NCBI RefSeq assembly: GCF_012911845.1
Contig: NZ_JAAXCU010000038.1
Span: 62,001-126,000, forward strand
Reading direction: 5' to 3'
Length of the DNA stretch: 64,000 bases
Source: Bacillus sp. RO2
Lineage (GTDB): Bacteria; Bacillota; Bacilli; Bacillales; Bacillaceae_I
Position 1 is the first letter of the stretch, and each line of letters begins with the position of its first letter. The position numbers were made by a program, and so were the translations under genes. Positions 1 through 7,935 of this stretch are shown here, piece by piece. The notes under the pieces were generated by a model that was given only the letters and a program-made list of their open reading frames with translations, was not told where the DNA came from and made no database searches.

Positions 1-317
1 TCAGAAGTAGTCATTTTTAATCCAATAATTCCAATTAACATAAGGCTTAGAAAAAACAGTTTGGAGGGACTTGCTGACTCTCCAAAATATAATATCCCTA
101 CAATTGCTGTACCTGCTGCACCGAGCCCTGTGAAAATGGCATATGCAGTTCCTATTGGCAAAAATTTTAATGACTTAGAAAACAAGTAAAAACTGATTGC
201 TAATGTAATTAGGGTTATTATACTTGGTGTTAGAACAGTGAATCCTTCTGAATACCTTAGACCTATTACCCAAATAATTTCCAGTAGGCCTGCGATAAAA
301 ATAAGTATCCATTGCAT
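1..317 (-). CDS. SMR-family efflux protein (SugE/Gdx or YkkD/YvdR-like), 3' end at window edge
   Basis: Small multidrug resistance type membrane protein, expected to export guanidinium or quaternary cations across the cytoplasmic membrane as a dimer. Translated from the ATG at 317 it starts MQWILIFIAGLLEIIWVIGL: helix 1 carries the SMR glutamate in LLEIIW, and the GTAYAIFTGLGAAGTA segment is the conserved helix 3 signature. About 105 codons are visible, so only the last residue or the stop is missing (family length about 105-110). An SD (AGGAGG) lies inside the end of the upstream tetR gene, whose stop is 2 bp from this ATG, so the two form one operon. Whether it is the Gdx or the drug-exporting subtype cannot be decided here. 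Confidence 0.85.
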   Translation of the reverse strand, partial: MQWILIFIAGLLEIIWVIGLRYSEGFTVLTPSIITLITLAISFYLFSKSLKFLPIGTAYAIFTGLGAAGTAIVGILYFGESASPSKLFFLSLMLIGIIGLKMTTS

Positions 318-319
318 GG

Positions 320-913
320 CTACCTTCCTCCTATCTCAGTTGCTTTCCAAAAATGTTCAAAAGCATGCTCGACTTTCTTGTCGAATTCAGAACTCGAATA
401 AAAGAAACGTTGAACAAACAATCCATCAATTAAGCAATAATATGCATCAATTAGAGGTTCCAATGGCTGTGAAGGCACTTCACCATTGTGTTGTCCTTTC
501 GTAAAGATTTTAGACAAAATATCAGTTGTATAGATTTCTGTTTGAAGAAATTGTTCATGGATGGATGAACGAAATTTTTCTTCTGGGAAAAGAAGAGTCC
601 GTTTATACAATAGACCCAATGTTTCGTCTTTCCAGAAATCTACCATATTAATTAGAAAGCGATACAACAACGCTCTTGTCGTACTCGACTCCAACTCGGC
701 GGAATCAATTGTGACACGTTCGACAAAATTCTCCATCAGTTCTTGCAAAATTGTTATATACAGATCATCTTTATTTTTGAAATGAGCATACAGAGAAGGC
801 TTCTTTATACCAACTAGTGATGCTACCTCATTTAAAGATGTACCAAAATATCCTTTTTGAGCAAAGAGCTGGAGTGCGTGCTTCTTTATGCGCTCCGTTG
901 TGGAATTAGACAT
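320..913 (-). CDS. TetR family transcriptional regulator of the SMR gene
   Basis: One-component repressor of 197 aa. The N-terminal 50 residues form a TetR helix-turn-helix (ALQLFAQKGYFGTSLNEVA, then IKKPSLYAHFKNKDDL); the rest is an all-helical ligand-binding domain with no recognised ligand. It is the first gene of a two-gene operon with the SMR exporter, resembling the B. subtilis yvdT-yvdS-yvdR arrangement (from memory). A strong sigma-A promoter and an imperfect palindrome lie just upstream, so autoregulation is likely. The start is supported by GGAGGGA about 8 bp before the ATG. Confidence 0.9.
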   Translation of the reverse strand: MSNSTTERIKKHALQLFAQKGYFGTSLNEVASLVGIKKPSLYAHFKNKDDLYITILQELMENFVERVTIDSAELESSTTRALLYRFLINMVDFWKDETLGLLYKRTLLFPEEKFRSSIHEQFLQTEIYTTDILSKIFTKGQHNGEVPSQPLEPLIDAYYCLIDGLFVQRFFYSSSEFDKKVEHAFEHFWKATEIGGR

Positions 914-939
914 AATGTTTTCCCTCCTGAGACCAAACT

Positions 940-957
940 ACCTACCGTTCGTTAGGT
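940..957. promoter_or_regulatory. Candidate TetR operator palindrome
   Basis: ACCTACCGTTCGTTAGGT is an 18-bp imperfect palindrome with outer arms ACCTA/TAGGT. It lies between the promoter's -10 box and the tetR start, the usual place for autoregulation of a TetR repressor. Assignment to this regulator is inference from position. Confidence 0.6.
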
Positions 958-971
958 TTTTCATAAAACCC

Positions 972-1000
972 ATTATATGATAGCTGACTTAAAAAATCAA
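972..1000 (-). promoter_or_regulatory. Sigma-A promoter of the tetR-SMR operon
   Basis: On the minus strand, -35 TTGATT (1000-995), a 17-bp spacer and -10 TATAAT (977-972), upstream of the operator palindrome and the tetR ATG at 913. Near-consensus vegetative promoter. Confidence 0.75.
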
Positions 1001-1059
1001 TGTGTTTTATATTGGACAAAGTGGGTATTTATTAGGTAAGAGATGAGGGAGGAATTGAT

Positions 1060-1215
1060 GTGAATAAGAGGTTGAAGGCCAAGTTGGAGAAGAGGCAGGC
1101 TCTATTTAAGTCCCAGACAGAGCATAGAGCCATTGGGAAAACAGAGCGTTTAGCAGCCTCACGACAAGGAGCTCAAAGTAATACACATCGACTCACAACA
1201 AGAGAATCACATTAA
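1060..1215 (+). CDS. Small basic protein of unknown function (51 aa)
   Basis: GTG-initiated frame of 51 codons preceded by GGGAGGA about 6 bp upstream and followed at once by a hairpin terminator. The product is Lys/Arg/Gln-rich (MNKRLKAKLEKRQALFKSQT at the N terminus), probably a cytosolic helix, with no Cys and no membrane segment. I do not recognise it. The good SD and the terminator argue that it is a real gene. Confidence 0.5.
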   Translation: MNKRLKAKLEKRQALFKSQTEHRAIGKTERLAASRQGAQSNTHRLTTRESH

Positions 1216-1218
1216 AAA

Positions 1219-1248
1219 AACACACCGCAGTTTAAACTGTGGTGTGTT
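1219..1248. terminator. Bidirectional terminator between small ORF and Gly/Pro-rich gene
   Basis: The stem AACACACCGCAGTTT/AAACTGTGGTGTGTT (one wobble pair) is flanked by TTTT downstream on the plus strand and by seven T's on the minus strand. It can end transcripts from both convergent genes and is stronger on the minus strand. Confidence 0.75.
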
Positions 1249-1278
1249 GCTTTTATGAATAATTATTTCTTTAATGTA

Positions 1279-1728
1279 TCATACGCATTGGAAAGAACGA
1301 ATTCGATTAGAGTCTATTCCATAGTACATCCAAGTAAAAAAGAACCAGCGGTAACCAGCGACCGACCTTCTTCCAATAAAGGTAGGATAGAACCAGAATT
1401 GCTCCCCATTATTTAACCGAACCCATGTATAGCGGTATAAACAACCATAGAATGCACCTGGGTCCACTGCCAATGCTGTAGGTCCACCTGGTGCGCCGAA
1501 ACTAGCGGTTTGAGGCGGTGGAGTAGATGGTGGAGGACCTGGTGGTGGGCCACTTCCCGGACCTCCACCAGGTCCTCCGCCAGGCGGTCCAAATCCCGGA
1601 CCTCCACCAGGTCCGCCAGGGGGTCCAAATCCAGGCGGTCCACCGGAAGGCGGCCCAAAACCTGGTCCTTGCCCACCACCGGGAGGCGGTCCGAATGGCG
1701 GAAAACTAAGTTGACGATAAGGATACAT
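1279..1728 (-). CDS. Gly/Pro-rich low-complexity protein with a conserved-looking C-terminal domain
   Basis: 149 aa. After MYPYRQLSF, residues about 10-75 are almost only Gly, Pro, Phe, Ser and Gln in GFGPPGG-type repeats; the last 65 residues form a compact aromatic domain (FYGCLYRYTWVRLNNGEQFW, then YRWFFFTWMYYGID) with cysteines near both ends. Similar proteins occur in Bacillus and are often annotated only as hypothetical. A surface or spore-coat role is a guess from composition. The SD AAGGGAGC supports the start. There is no signal peptide and no lipobox. The encoding DNA is far more GC-rich than its surroundings because of GGN/CCN codons. Confidence 0.75.
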   Translation of the reverse strand: MYPYRQLSFPPFGPPPGGGQGPGFGPPSGGPPGFGPPGGPGGGPGFGPPGGGPGGGPGSGPPPGPPPSTPPPQTASFGAPGGPTALAVDPGAFYGCLYRYTWVRLNNGEQFWFYPTFIGRRSVAGYRWFFFTWMYYGIDSNRIRSFQCV

Positions 1729-1810
1729 AGGATTGCTCCCTTCTAATAAATTCTCTATACGTTATGCAGGCGCCCAGAGGTTGGTGAATTTTTAAGTACC
1801 ATAAAAAAAT

Positions 1811-1835
1811 ATCAGATTCCAAAGTGGAACCTGAT
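1811..1835 (-). terminator. Terminator of the universal stress protein gene
   Basis: On the minus strand ATCAGGTTCC pairs with GGAATCTGAT (one G-T pair) around a short loop, followed by a seven-T tract at 1809-1803. It stands just downstream of the usp stop codon. Confidence 0.75.
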
Positions 1836-1863
1836 AGATAGAAAGCAATATATAAATTTATGC

Positions 1864-2379
1864 CTATTTTGCAATTAGTACTGGACAATTAGCCGTATTC
1901 GTGACTTTATCACTTACACTTCCGAGTATCAATTTCTTTAATCCTCCAAGCCCTCTGCTTCCGATAATGATTAGGTCATTTTCATTTGTGTCGGCATAGT
2001 TGCAAATGGTTTTAGCAGGATCTCCTTGCATCACTTCTACTGGTGCCTTCACTCTTTCTTGAGCTAGTAAGGTATGCACTTCGCTAAGTGATTGAGAGAT
2101 GTAATCTTCATCGGCAGTAGCAACACGCTGCTGACTAGGTACCGTTTCTTTCACATTATTTGTATAAATATTCAATCCATCCACATTGCCCATTCCTCCG
2201 GCAGGTAGTGTGTCAGGTCTTGTAGCAGGTATTGGGACATTTACAGATGTTTCTTCTAAGACATGTAAAATGGTAAGGTGTGAGTGTAGCTTTTTTTTCA
2301 TATCTATCCCCATTTGTACTGCTTTCAGACTGCTCTTGGAACCGTCATACGCAATTAAGATATTAGTGAAAGTTTCCAT
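1864..2379 (-). CDS. Universal stress protein, UspA family
   Basis: 171-aa single Usp domain. The N terminus (ILIAYDGSKSSLKAVQMGID) has the first beta strand and Asp; the C terminus has the ATP-binding pattern GSRGLGGLKKLILGSVSD, then NCPVLIA. This G-x2-G-x9-G-(S/T) motif marks the nucleotide-binding Usp subclass. Cytosolic. A loop of about 45 residues between strands 2 and 3 (VNVPIPATRPDTLPAGG onward) is longer than usual. It is monocistronic, with its own terminator, and AAGGAGA upstream of the ATG. The exact cellular role is unknown. Confidence 0.9.
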   Translation of the reverse strand: METFTNILIAYDGSKSSLKAVQMGIDMKKKLHSHLTILHVLEETSVNVPIPATRPDTLPAGGMGNVDGLNIYTNNVKETVPSQQRVATADEDYISQSLSEVHTLLAQERVKAPVEVMQGDPAKTICNYADTNENDLIIIGSRGLGGLKKLILGSVSDKVTNTANCPVLIAK

Positions 2380-2493
2380 TCTCCATCGTCTCCTTTTCCA
2401 TTATTTTAAGTAAGCTTATTGTTGTAGATTAAGTACCCTAAGCAACAACTTTTAAAACTAGGAAGAAGAGATGGAAATCATGCCATACTTGTT

Positions 2494-4212
2494 CTACAAA
2501 GCCTGAATGGGAATATGCTCAAACTTTTTTACATCAAAAAGTCCAGTATCAGTCAACTTTAATTCCGGGATAACAGGAAGACTTAAAAAAGATAGTGCTA
2601 CAAAAGGGTTAAAGCTATTTTGACTGCCAATGAGGTGAAGGGCATCATGTAGCTCTTTTAAAGAAGAAAGAGTATTCTCTGTAGTCATATTGGCCATCAA
2701 ACCCGAAATCTCTAATGGCAATGAGGCAACTACTCTTTCCTCACAAACCACCACCAAGCCTCCATTAATCTGTTCCATTGCCTTGACTGCAACTAACATA
2801 TCTTCATCACTGGTGCCAACAGTAACAATATTATGAGAGTCATGTGCTACAGTAGATGCTATCGCTCCATTCTTTATTTGAAACCCTTTAACTATTCCAA
2901 GACCAATATGCCCAAGCCATTTATGTCTTTCAATGACTGCGAGTTTTAATTGATCATTATCAATACTGGGAATAAATTCACCTTTATTGGTTGTCACAGT
3001 TTCTTTTATGTGCTTGGTAACAAGGCTGTTGGGGATAATTTCTATCATGTTGCATGGTTGATCGGTTCTCACACTTATTTTTAGATCATCCTTATCAATA
3101 GGTTTCATGTTTACAGAGTTCTGTAAAAGATTTGAAACAGGAATAGGTGAGAGTGGGCCTTTGCCTCCTGTTTTTAAACCATTCTTATAGACATCTCTGA
3201 TAGTGAAGTTCTCAAGGTCTTCGATGAATAATAAATCCGCACGATACCCTGGTGCGACCGCACCTCTATCCGTTAAGGAGAAACATTCTGCAGCATTCAA
3301 AGTAGCGATTTGAATGGCTAGCAGAGGGTCAAGTCCTTCCTGGATGGAGATGCGGACATTATGATCAATGCTACCTTCGTTTACTAAGTCATCAAGGTGT
3401 TTATCGTCCGTACAAAATAGAAATCGTCTTGCATTACGTTCATTTACAAGTGGAATCAAGGCTCTAACGTCTTTTGCGACAGTTCCTTCCCGCATCATGA
3501 CATACATTCCACGCTTAAGTCTTTCCTTTGCTTCTTGTGCCGACACGCATTCATGATCCGTTTTTATGTTGGCGGATGCATAAATATTTATGTCTTCAGG
3601 AGCAAGGCCTGCGCCATGTCCATCGATTTTTTTATTATTCTTAAATGCTTGTGCCAATTTTGCGAGCATGGCTGCATTACCGTCACGGACTGCAGGAAAA
3701 TCCATCACTTCGGCCAAACCGATAACTCTGTCATGTTCGTAAAATGGAGTAAGGTCTTCTGCTTGAATGGTGGCCCCATTATGCTCAAAAGATGTAGCGG
3801 GGACACAAGAAGGTAGCATGAAGAATACATCAACTGGGGCTTTCTCTGTAGCATCTAACATGAATTGTATCCCGGCGGTCCCACTTACATTTGCAATTTC
3901 ATGCGGATCAGTCACGATCGTTGTGACTCCATGTTCTAATATTGTCCGGGTGAAATGGTGGGGATGTATCATAGAAGATTCCATATGAACATGACCATCA
4001 ATAAGGCCAGGGCAAATGAATGCGCCGTTAGCATCTACCACTTCATGCCCCTCATAAATGCCTAAGCCGATAATCATGCCGTCATTAATGGCAATGTCTG
4101 CCTCTATTATCTCTAAATTAAATACATCTATTATTCTGCCGTTCTTAATAACAAGGTCTGCTTTTGTCTTTTTTGCTGCTGCTTTTATCATAGATTCCAA
4201 GTTTAATGTCAT
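2494..4212 (-). CDS. adeC: Adenine deaminase
   Basis: Amidohydrolase that converts adenine to hypoxanthine and ammonia in purine salvage; 572 aa, the usual family length. Visible are the metal-binding HVHMESS motif after GLIDG, TDPHEIANVSG, the central GHGAGL, the CTDD motif, and the C-terminal domain with HDSHNIV. A longer in-frame start at 4266 exists but falls in the riboswitch terminator; GGAGGGG directly before the ATG at 4212, and alignment with the family start, favour 4212. The gene is monocistronic and lies behind a guanine-class purine riboswitch, so purine base levels should control it. Confidence 0.93.
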   Translation of the reverse strand: MTLNLESMIKAAAKKTKADLVIKNGRIIDVFNLEIIEADIAINDGMIIGLGIYEGHEVVDANGAFICPGLIDGHVHMESSMIHPHHFTRTILEHGVTTIVTDPHEIANVSGTAGIQFMLDATEKAPVDVFFMLPSCVPATSFEHNGATIQAEDLTPFYEHDRVIGLAEVMDFPAVRDGNAAMLAKLAQAFKNNKKIDGHGAGLAPEDINIYASANIKTDHECVSAQEAKERLKRGMYVMMREGTVAKDVRALIPLVNERNARRFLFCTDDKHLDDLVNEGSIDHNVRISIQEGLDPLLAIQIATLNAAECFSLTDRGAVAPGYRADLLFIEDLENFTIRDVYKNGLKTGGKGPLSPIPVSNLLQNSVNMKPIDKDDLKISVRTDQPCNMIEIIPNSLVTKHIKETVTTNKGEFIPSIDNDQLKLAVIERHKWLGHIGLGIVKGFQIKNGAIASTVAHDSHNIVTVGTSDEDMLVAVKAMEQINGGLVVVCEERVVASLPLEISGLMANMTTENTLSSLKELHDALHLIGSQNSFNPFVALSFLSLPVIPELKLTDTGLFDVKKFEHIPIQAL

Positions 4213-4235
4213 TTTTTCCCCTCCAAAATAGATAA

Positions 4236-4259
4236 AACTCCAAGAAATAACTTGGAGTT
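4236..4259 (-). terminator. Riboswitch-controlled terminator in the ade leader
   Basis: On the minus strand AACTCCAAG pairs with CTTGGAGTT, followed by a T-rich stretch, between the aptamer and the ade SD. Its 3' arm CTTGGAG is identical to a stretch of aptamer helix P2, so the 5' arm CTCCAAG could pair with either. This suggests a termination switch that is off when ligand is bound (inference). Confidence 0.65.
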
Positions 4260-4327
4260 CGACCATGGAGAATACCCCTCAATCTTTTTGCGCTATTTTT
4301 GCAGTTACAATAAGAGGGTGGGGATTC

Positions 4328-4393
4328 TCGTAGTCAAACTCTTTACGGTAGTTTGGTAGAAACTTATGGACCATATCTCCAAGATTATACGAG
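4328..4393 (-). promoter_or_regulatory. Purine riboswitch aptamer, guanine/hypoxanthine class
   Basis: On the minus strand the conserved purine aptamer is complete. P1 is CTCGTA/TACGAG; J1/2 is TATAAT; P2 has loop GATATGG; J2/3 is AAGTTTCTACC; P3 is CAAACT/AGTTTG with loop ACCGTAAAG. The specificity residue in J3/1 is C (TTTGACTACG), as in guanine-sensing xpt and unlike the U of adenine-sensing pbuE/add. It controls the adenine deaminase gene downstream. Confidence 0.92.
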
Positions 4394-4417
4394 TAGTTCT
4401 AAATGAGTATTTTTCCC

Positions 4418-4447
4418 ATTATAGTTGGGTGGAGGAATTAACGTCAA
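4418..4447 (-). promoter_or_regulatory. Promoter of the ade riboswitch leader
   Basis: Minus strand -35 TTGACG (4447-4442), 18-bp spacer, -10 TATAAT (4423-4418), ending about 25 bp upstream of aptamer helix P1. Confidence 0.7.
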
Positions 4448-4542
4448 GTCTCTATTTATAGCCGGAAAATTTCGAATATGAGTATAGGGGTTCACTTTTG
4501 TTGAAAAAGGGTATGTAATAGTGTTTAAGTTGGAGGAATGGT

Positions 4543-4638
4543 ATGATCTACAAAGATGAATGGCTCATACATTTTCTAATGTGGTCATTCTTTGAATATG
4601 CATGTCACCCTAAAAAAGAGAGGCAGGCATTCGAATAA
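4543..4638 (+). CDS. Possible 31-aa peptide upstream of the PBP gene
   Basis: ATG frame of 31 codons with the SD TTGGAGGAA 6 bp upstream, ending 34 bp before the PBP gene. The product starts MIYKDEWLIHFLMWSFFEYA and has one aromatic, helix-prone segment and a charged tail (PKKERQAFE). I do not recognise it. The SD quality is the main support; it could be a leader peptide or chance. No clear gene is seen at 4441-4542. Confidence 0.4.
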   Translation: MIYKDEWLIHFLMWSFFEYACHPKKERQAFE

Positions 4639-4672
4639 CTATAATTAGTTTTGTTGCATATAGGGGGTTCTT

Positions 4673-6724
4673 ATGGCTGAAAGAGCAAGTAAGTATAAAC
4701 GAAAAGTTAGCATGAGAGCGGTACTTCTTATTGCGGGGTTACTGGCTCTCATAATATTGCTTGGAATGCAATTATATATTAATACAAGGGACGTTAGTGC
4801 ACTGACAGACCCACTTCCACAATCATCGGTACTATATGATAAGAATGGGGAAGTTGCAAGCAGGATTACATCCAATCAGATTGAAGGTGTCCCGTCTGAT
4901 GAAATACCGGAAGTGATGAAGCAGGCGGTTGTAGCTGTAGAAGATCAGCGTTTTTATGAGCATGATGGGTTTGACTTTGTAGGTACCTTGCGTGCCCTTA
5001 CAACAAATGTTAAAGCTGGAGGCTACGTGCAGGGCGGAAGTACGATTACACAACAACTGGCGAAAAACGTCTTTTTATCACATGATAAGACTTTAAAAAG
5101 AAAAGCTGACGAGTTCTTCTTAGCTAAAAAGGTGGAAAAATCCTATTCGAAGGACCAAATCATCAGTTTATACCTTAATCAGATTTACTTTGGTGAAGGA
5201 GCATGGGGAATTAAGCGGGCAGCCGCGGTTTATTTTGCAAAAGACCCGAAAGATCTGACACTTGCAGAATCTGCAACGTTAGCCGGATTAATTAAAGCTC
5301 CATCCGCGCTATCTCCTTTAAATAATGAGGAGCGCTCCATACAACGAAGAAACTTGGTGCTATCCCTCATGCATCAACAAGGATTCATCACGGCTGAAGA
5401 AGTGGAAGCGGCAAAAGAAGAGGAATTAAAACTTGAAACAAGACATGTAGATCCACATAAAGGGAAATACCCAAGCTTTACGGATTACATTATTGATGAG
5501 GCCGAAAGAATGTATGGCATCAGTGAGAGTGAACTTCTAGCTGGTGGATATCGCATTTACACCACACTCGAACCTAAGGTGCAGGAAGCGCTTGAAAAAG
5601 TGTATGCAGATCCAGCAAATTTTCCTACCGGTAAGTCAGGAGAAGTGGCGCAAAGTAGTGGCGTTCTGCTTGATCCTAAAACAGGCGGAATTCTAGGGAT
5701 GATCGGTGGCCGGGATTATCAGTTCCGCGATTTTAACCGGGCATCCAAACTTAAGAAACCACCTGGATCAACAGCAAAACCGTTACTCGTTTATACACCG
5801 GCTCTTGAAGAGGGATATGATGTGTATGACATGTTAAATGATTCCCCCACTGAATTTGGTGATTACAAGCCGCAAAATCACACCTTGGATTTTCGTGGAG
5901 AGGTCTCTATGTATGATGCCGTATTGAATTCTTATAATATTCCTGCGGTTTCCTTGCTGTATGATATGGGAATCCAAAAAGGAATGGACGCAGCGAAAAA
6001 GCTGTATTTGCCGGTGGATGAAAAAGAAGATCGTACGTTAGGTAATATCGCTTTGGGTGGATTTCATGGTGTTTCCCCGAAACATATGGCCGAAGCGTAT
6101 TCTGTCTATGCCAATAACGGGGAAATTATTGAATCGCATGGAATTGTAAAAATAGAAACGGTAACAGGAAAAGAAGTGGCTTCTTTTGAAGAGGAAAAGG
6201 AACGTGTATTCTCTGAAGAAGCTGTGCAAAAGATGAATTTTATGCTTAAAGGTGTTGTGGAAGAAGGAAGTGGGAAAAACGCCATCATTGATGGACGGGA
6301 AGTTGCCGGAAAAACAGGATCTACTCAAACCGCTGATAATAATCACGGCGCCACTTCTAATCAATGGTTTGTTGGTTTCACTCCACAAATTGTTGGGGCG
6401 TTCTGGATTGGGTTTGATAAAGAATCCGCTGAAAACGTCCTTCCCATCATCTCTGGAGCGGGTAGTCCTTCCGCCAAAGTCTTCCAACAGGTTGTAAGTG
6501 AAGCACTCGAAGGGGAGCCGGTGGAATCGTTTAATTTACCTGGACCCCTTCAGAAGAAGAAAGAACAATCTAAGAAGGAACAGGATAGAAAACGAGAAGA
6601 ATCCAAAAAAGAAGAAAAAAAGAGAGAGAAGAAAGACAAGAAAGACAAGAAAGACAAGAAAGAACGTGGTAAAAAGAAAGATCGAGATGATGACGATGAC
6701 GAAGAAGAAGATGACGACGATTAA
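4673..6724 (+). CDS. Class A penicillin-binding protein (PBP1A/PbpF-like bifunctional transglycosylase-transpeptidase)
   Basis: 683 aa. A short cytoplasmic N terminus and one membrane helix (residues about 15-37) anchor it; the rest is extracellular. The transglycosylase (GT51) domain shows EDQRFYEHDGFD and GGSTITQQLAKN; the transpeptidase domain shows S366-T-A-K, SYN and KTGST. Together they polymerise and cross-link peptidoglycan. After about residue 625 comes an extraordinary tail: about 40 residues dominated by Lys/Glu (KKDKKDKKDKK) and a final run of Asp/Glu. The SD is GGGGG before the ATG. The paralogue (PbpF, PbpG or other) cannot be fixed by eye. Confidence 0.92.
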   Translation: MAERASKYKRKVSMRAVLLIAGLLALIILLGMQLYINTRDVSALTDPLPQSSVLYDKNGEVASRITSNQIEGVPSDEIPEVMKQAVVAVEDQRFYEHDGFDFVGTLRALTTNVKAGGYVQGGSTITQQLAKNVFLSHDKTLKRKADEFFLAKKVEKSYSKDQIISLYLNQIYFGEGAWGIKRAAAVYFAKDPKDLTLAESATLAGLIKAPSALSPLNNEERSIQRRNLVLSLMHQQGFITAEEVEAAKEEELKLETRHVDPHKGKYPSFTDYIIDEAERMYGISESELLAGGYRIYTTLEPKVQEALEKVYADPANFPTGKSGEVAQSSGVLLDPKTGGILGMIGGRDYQFRDFNRASKLKKPPGSTAKPLLVYTPALEEGYDVYDMLNDSPTEFGDYKPQNHTLDFRGEVSMYDAVLNSYNIPAVSLLYDMGIQKGMDAAKKLYLPVDEKEDRTLGNIALGGFHGVSPKHMAEAYSVYANNGEIIESHGIVKIETVTGKEVASFEEEKERVFSEEAVQKMNFMLKGVVEEGSGKNAIIDGREVAGKTGSTQTADNNHGATSNQWFVGFTPQIVGAFWIGFDKESAENVLPIISGAGSPSAKVFQQVVSEALEGEPVESFNLPGPLQKKKEQSKKEQDRKREESKKEEKKREKKDKKDKKDKKERGKKKDRDDDDDEEEDDDD

Positions 6725-6729
6725 TAATG

Positions 6730-6766
6730 AACACCTTTCTCATAAATAGAGAAGGGTGTTTTTTTT
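6730..6766 (+). terminator. Terminator of the PBP gene
   Basis: Arms AACACCTTTCTC and GAGAAGGGTGTT enclose ATAAATA and are followed by eight T's. Confidence 0.85.
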
Positions 6767-6839
6767 GCAACATTAAACCTTTGTGTATAGTATGGTAATA
6801 TAATTAATTTACAAAAACATAAAACAAAGAGGTGTCCCA

Positions 6840-7805
6840 ATGAAAGCTTTAACGTTTAATAAATTCGGTGGTCCGGATGTATTACAGTATAGTGAAATCC
6901 CTCAGCCATCAATCGGTGATTCCGATGTGCTTGTACAAACAAAGGCGATAGGCCTCAACTTTGCTGATATATACAGAAGAAAAGGTAACTATCATCTAGT
7001 GGGTGAGCCTCCTTATATTCTTGGATATGAAGGGGCAGGAATGGTTGTTAAAGTTGGTACTTCCATTAAAGATATTAAGGTAGGTGACAGAATAGCTTTT
7101 GCAGATGTCCCGCATGCCAATGCAGAACTTGTTGCAGTTCCATATGACAAGGCAATTCCAATACCGGATGGAGTGACGTTTGAACATGCTGCCTCTCTTT
7201 TGCTGCAAGGACTTACGGCACATTATCTTGTACATGACAGCTATCAAGTAAAAAATGGTGATACAGTTCTTGTTCACGCTGCTGCCGGTGGTGTAGGACA
7301 ATTACTGACACAGCTAGTGACAATCCGTGGAGGTACTTCCATCGGCCTTACTTCCACAACAGAGAAATCTGACGTTGCAAAAAAGGCAGGAGCAAAAGAG
7401 GTATTGCTTTATGAATCATCATGGTCAGAAAAAATAAAAGAATTAACAGCTGGAGAAGGTGTAGATGTCGTGTACGAATCGGTAGGTTCTACACTTATGG
7501 ATAGTTTCCAAGCCACAAGAATAGGAGGGACGGTTGTCTTTTACGGAATGGCAGGAGGAGACCCAGTACATGTTGATCCCCGTATGCTTATGGATACTTC
7601 CAAAACGTTGACAGGTGGGGATTTATGGAACGTGTTAAAGACTAGAGAAATACGAATCGAAAGAGCAACTCAACTATTTCAATGGTTGCAGGAGGACAAA
7701 CTGCGTATTGAATCTCCTACAATGTTCTCATTAGAGGACGGAGCAAAGGCCCATGAATTGTTAGAGAGCAGGAAAAGTACGGGGAAAATCGTGTTGATTC
7801 CCTAA
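6840..7805 (+). CDS. Zinc-free quinone oxidoreductase (zeta-crystallin/QOR type)
   Basis: 321-aa medium-chain dehydrogenase/reductase that likely reduces quinones or enones with NADPH. Features are the QOR start (MKALTFNKFGGPDVLQY), GLNFADIYRRKGNY, GYEGAGMV, and the nucleotide-binding HAAAGGVGQLLTQL near residue 145. The cysteines that bind zinc in alcohol dehydrogenases are absent. AGAGGTG precedes the ATG. It lies alone between the PBP terminator and an inverted repeat. The substrate is unknown. Confidence 0.88.
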   Translation: MKALTFNKFGGPDVLQYSEIPQPSIGDSDVLVQTKAIGLNFADIYRRKGNYHLVGEPPYILGYEGAGMVVKVGTSIKDIKVGDRIAFADVPHANAELVAVPYDKAIPIPDGVTFEHAASLLLQGLTAHYLVHDSYQVKNGDTVLVHAAAGGVGQLLTQLVTIRGGTSIGLTSTTEKSDVAKKAGAKEVLLYESSWSEKIKELTAGEGVDVVYESVGSTLMDSFQATRIGGTVVFYGMAGGDPVHVDPRMLMDTSKTLTGGDLWNVLKTREIRIERATQLFQWLQEDKLRIESPTMFSLEDGAKAHELLESRKSTGKIVLIP

Positions 7806-7874
7806 AAAGTGATCTTTCCAAAACCAAAACCACCTCCACCTCCAGACGGAGAGAAAAAGCCCCGGAAGTCTGTT

Positions 7875-7924
7875 ACCAATCATTACTAATTAAGGTAAGA
7901 TAAGCTTAATTAGTAATGATTGGT
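7875..7924. repeat. Perfect 19-bp inverted repeat just upstream of the MFS gene
   Basis: Arm ACCAATCATTACTAATTAA (7875-7893) is followed by a 12-bp spacer and its exact reverse complement (7906-7924). The right arm runs into the GGTGGGGGA SD of the downstream MFS gene. There is no T tract, so it is not an ordinary terminator. It could be an operator or an RNA hairpin masking the SD. The 70 bp before it (7806-7874) hold nothing recognisable. Confidence 0.8.
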
Positions 7925-7935
7925 GGGGGATATAG

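Noticed and set aside
1413-1746. Open frames on both strands opposite the Gly/Pro-rich gene
   Set aside because: Composition artefacts of GGN/CCN repeats; the -strand frame with the good SD and conserved C terminus is the gene.
6498-6773. Lys- or Leu/Ser-rich frames overlapping the PBP tail
   Set aside because: Produced by the purine-rich tail sequence in other frames.
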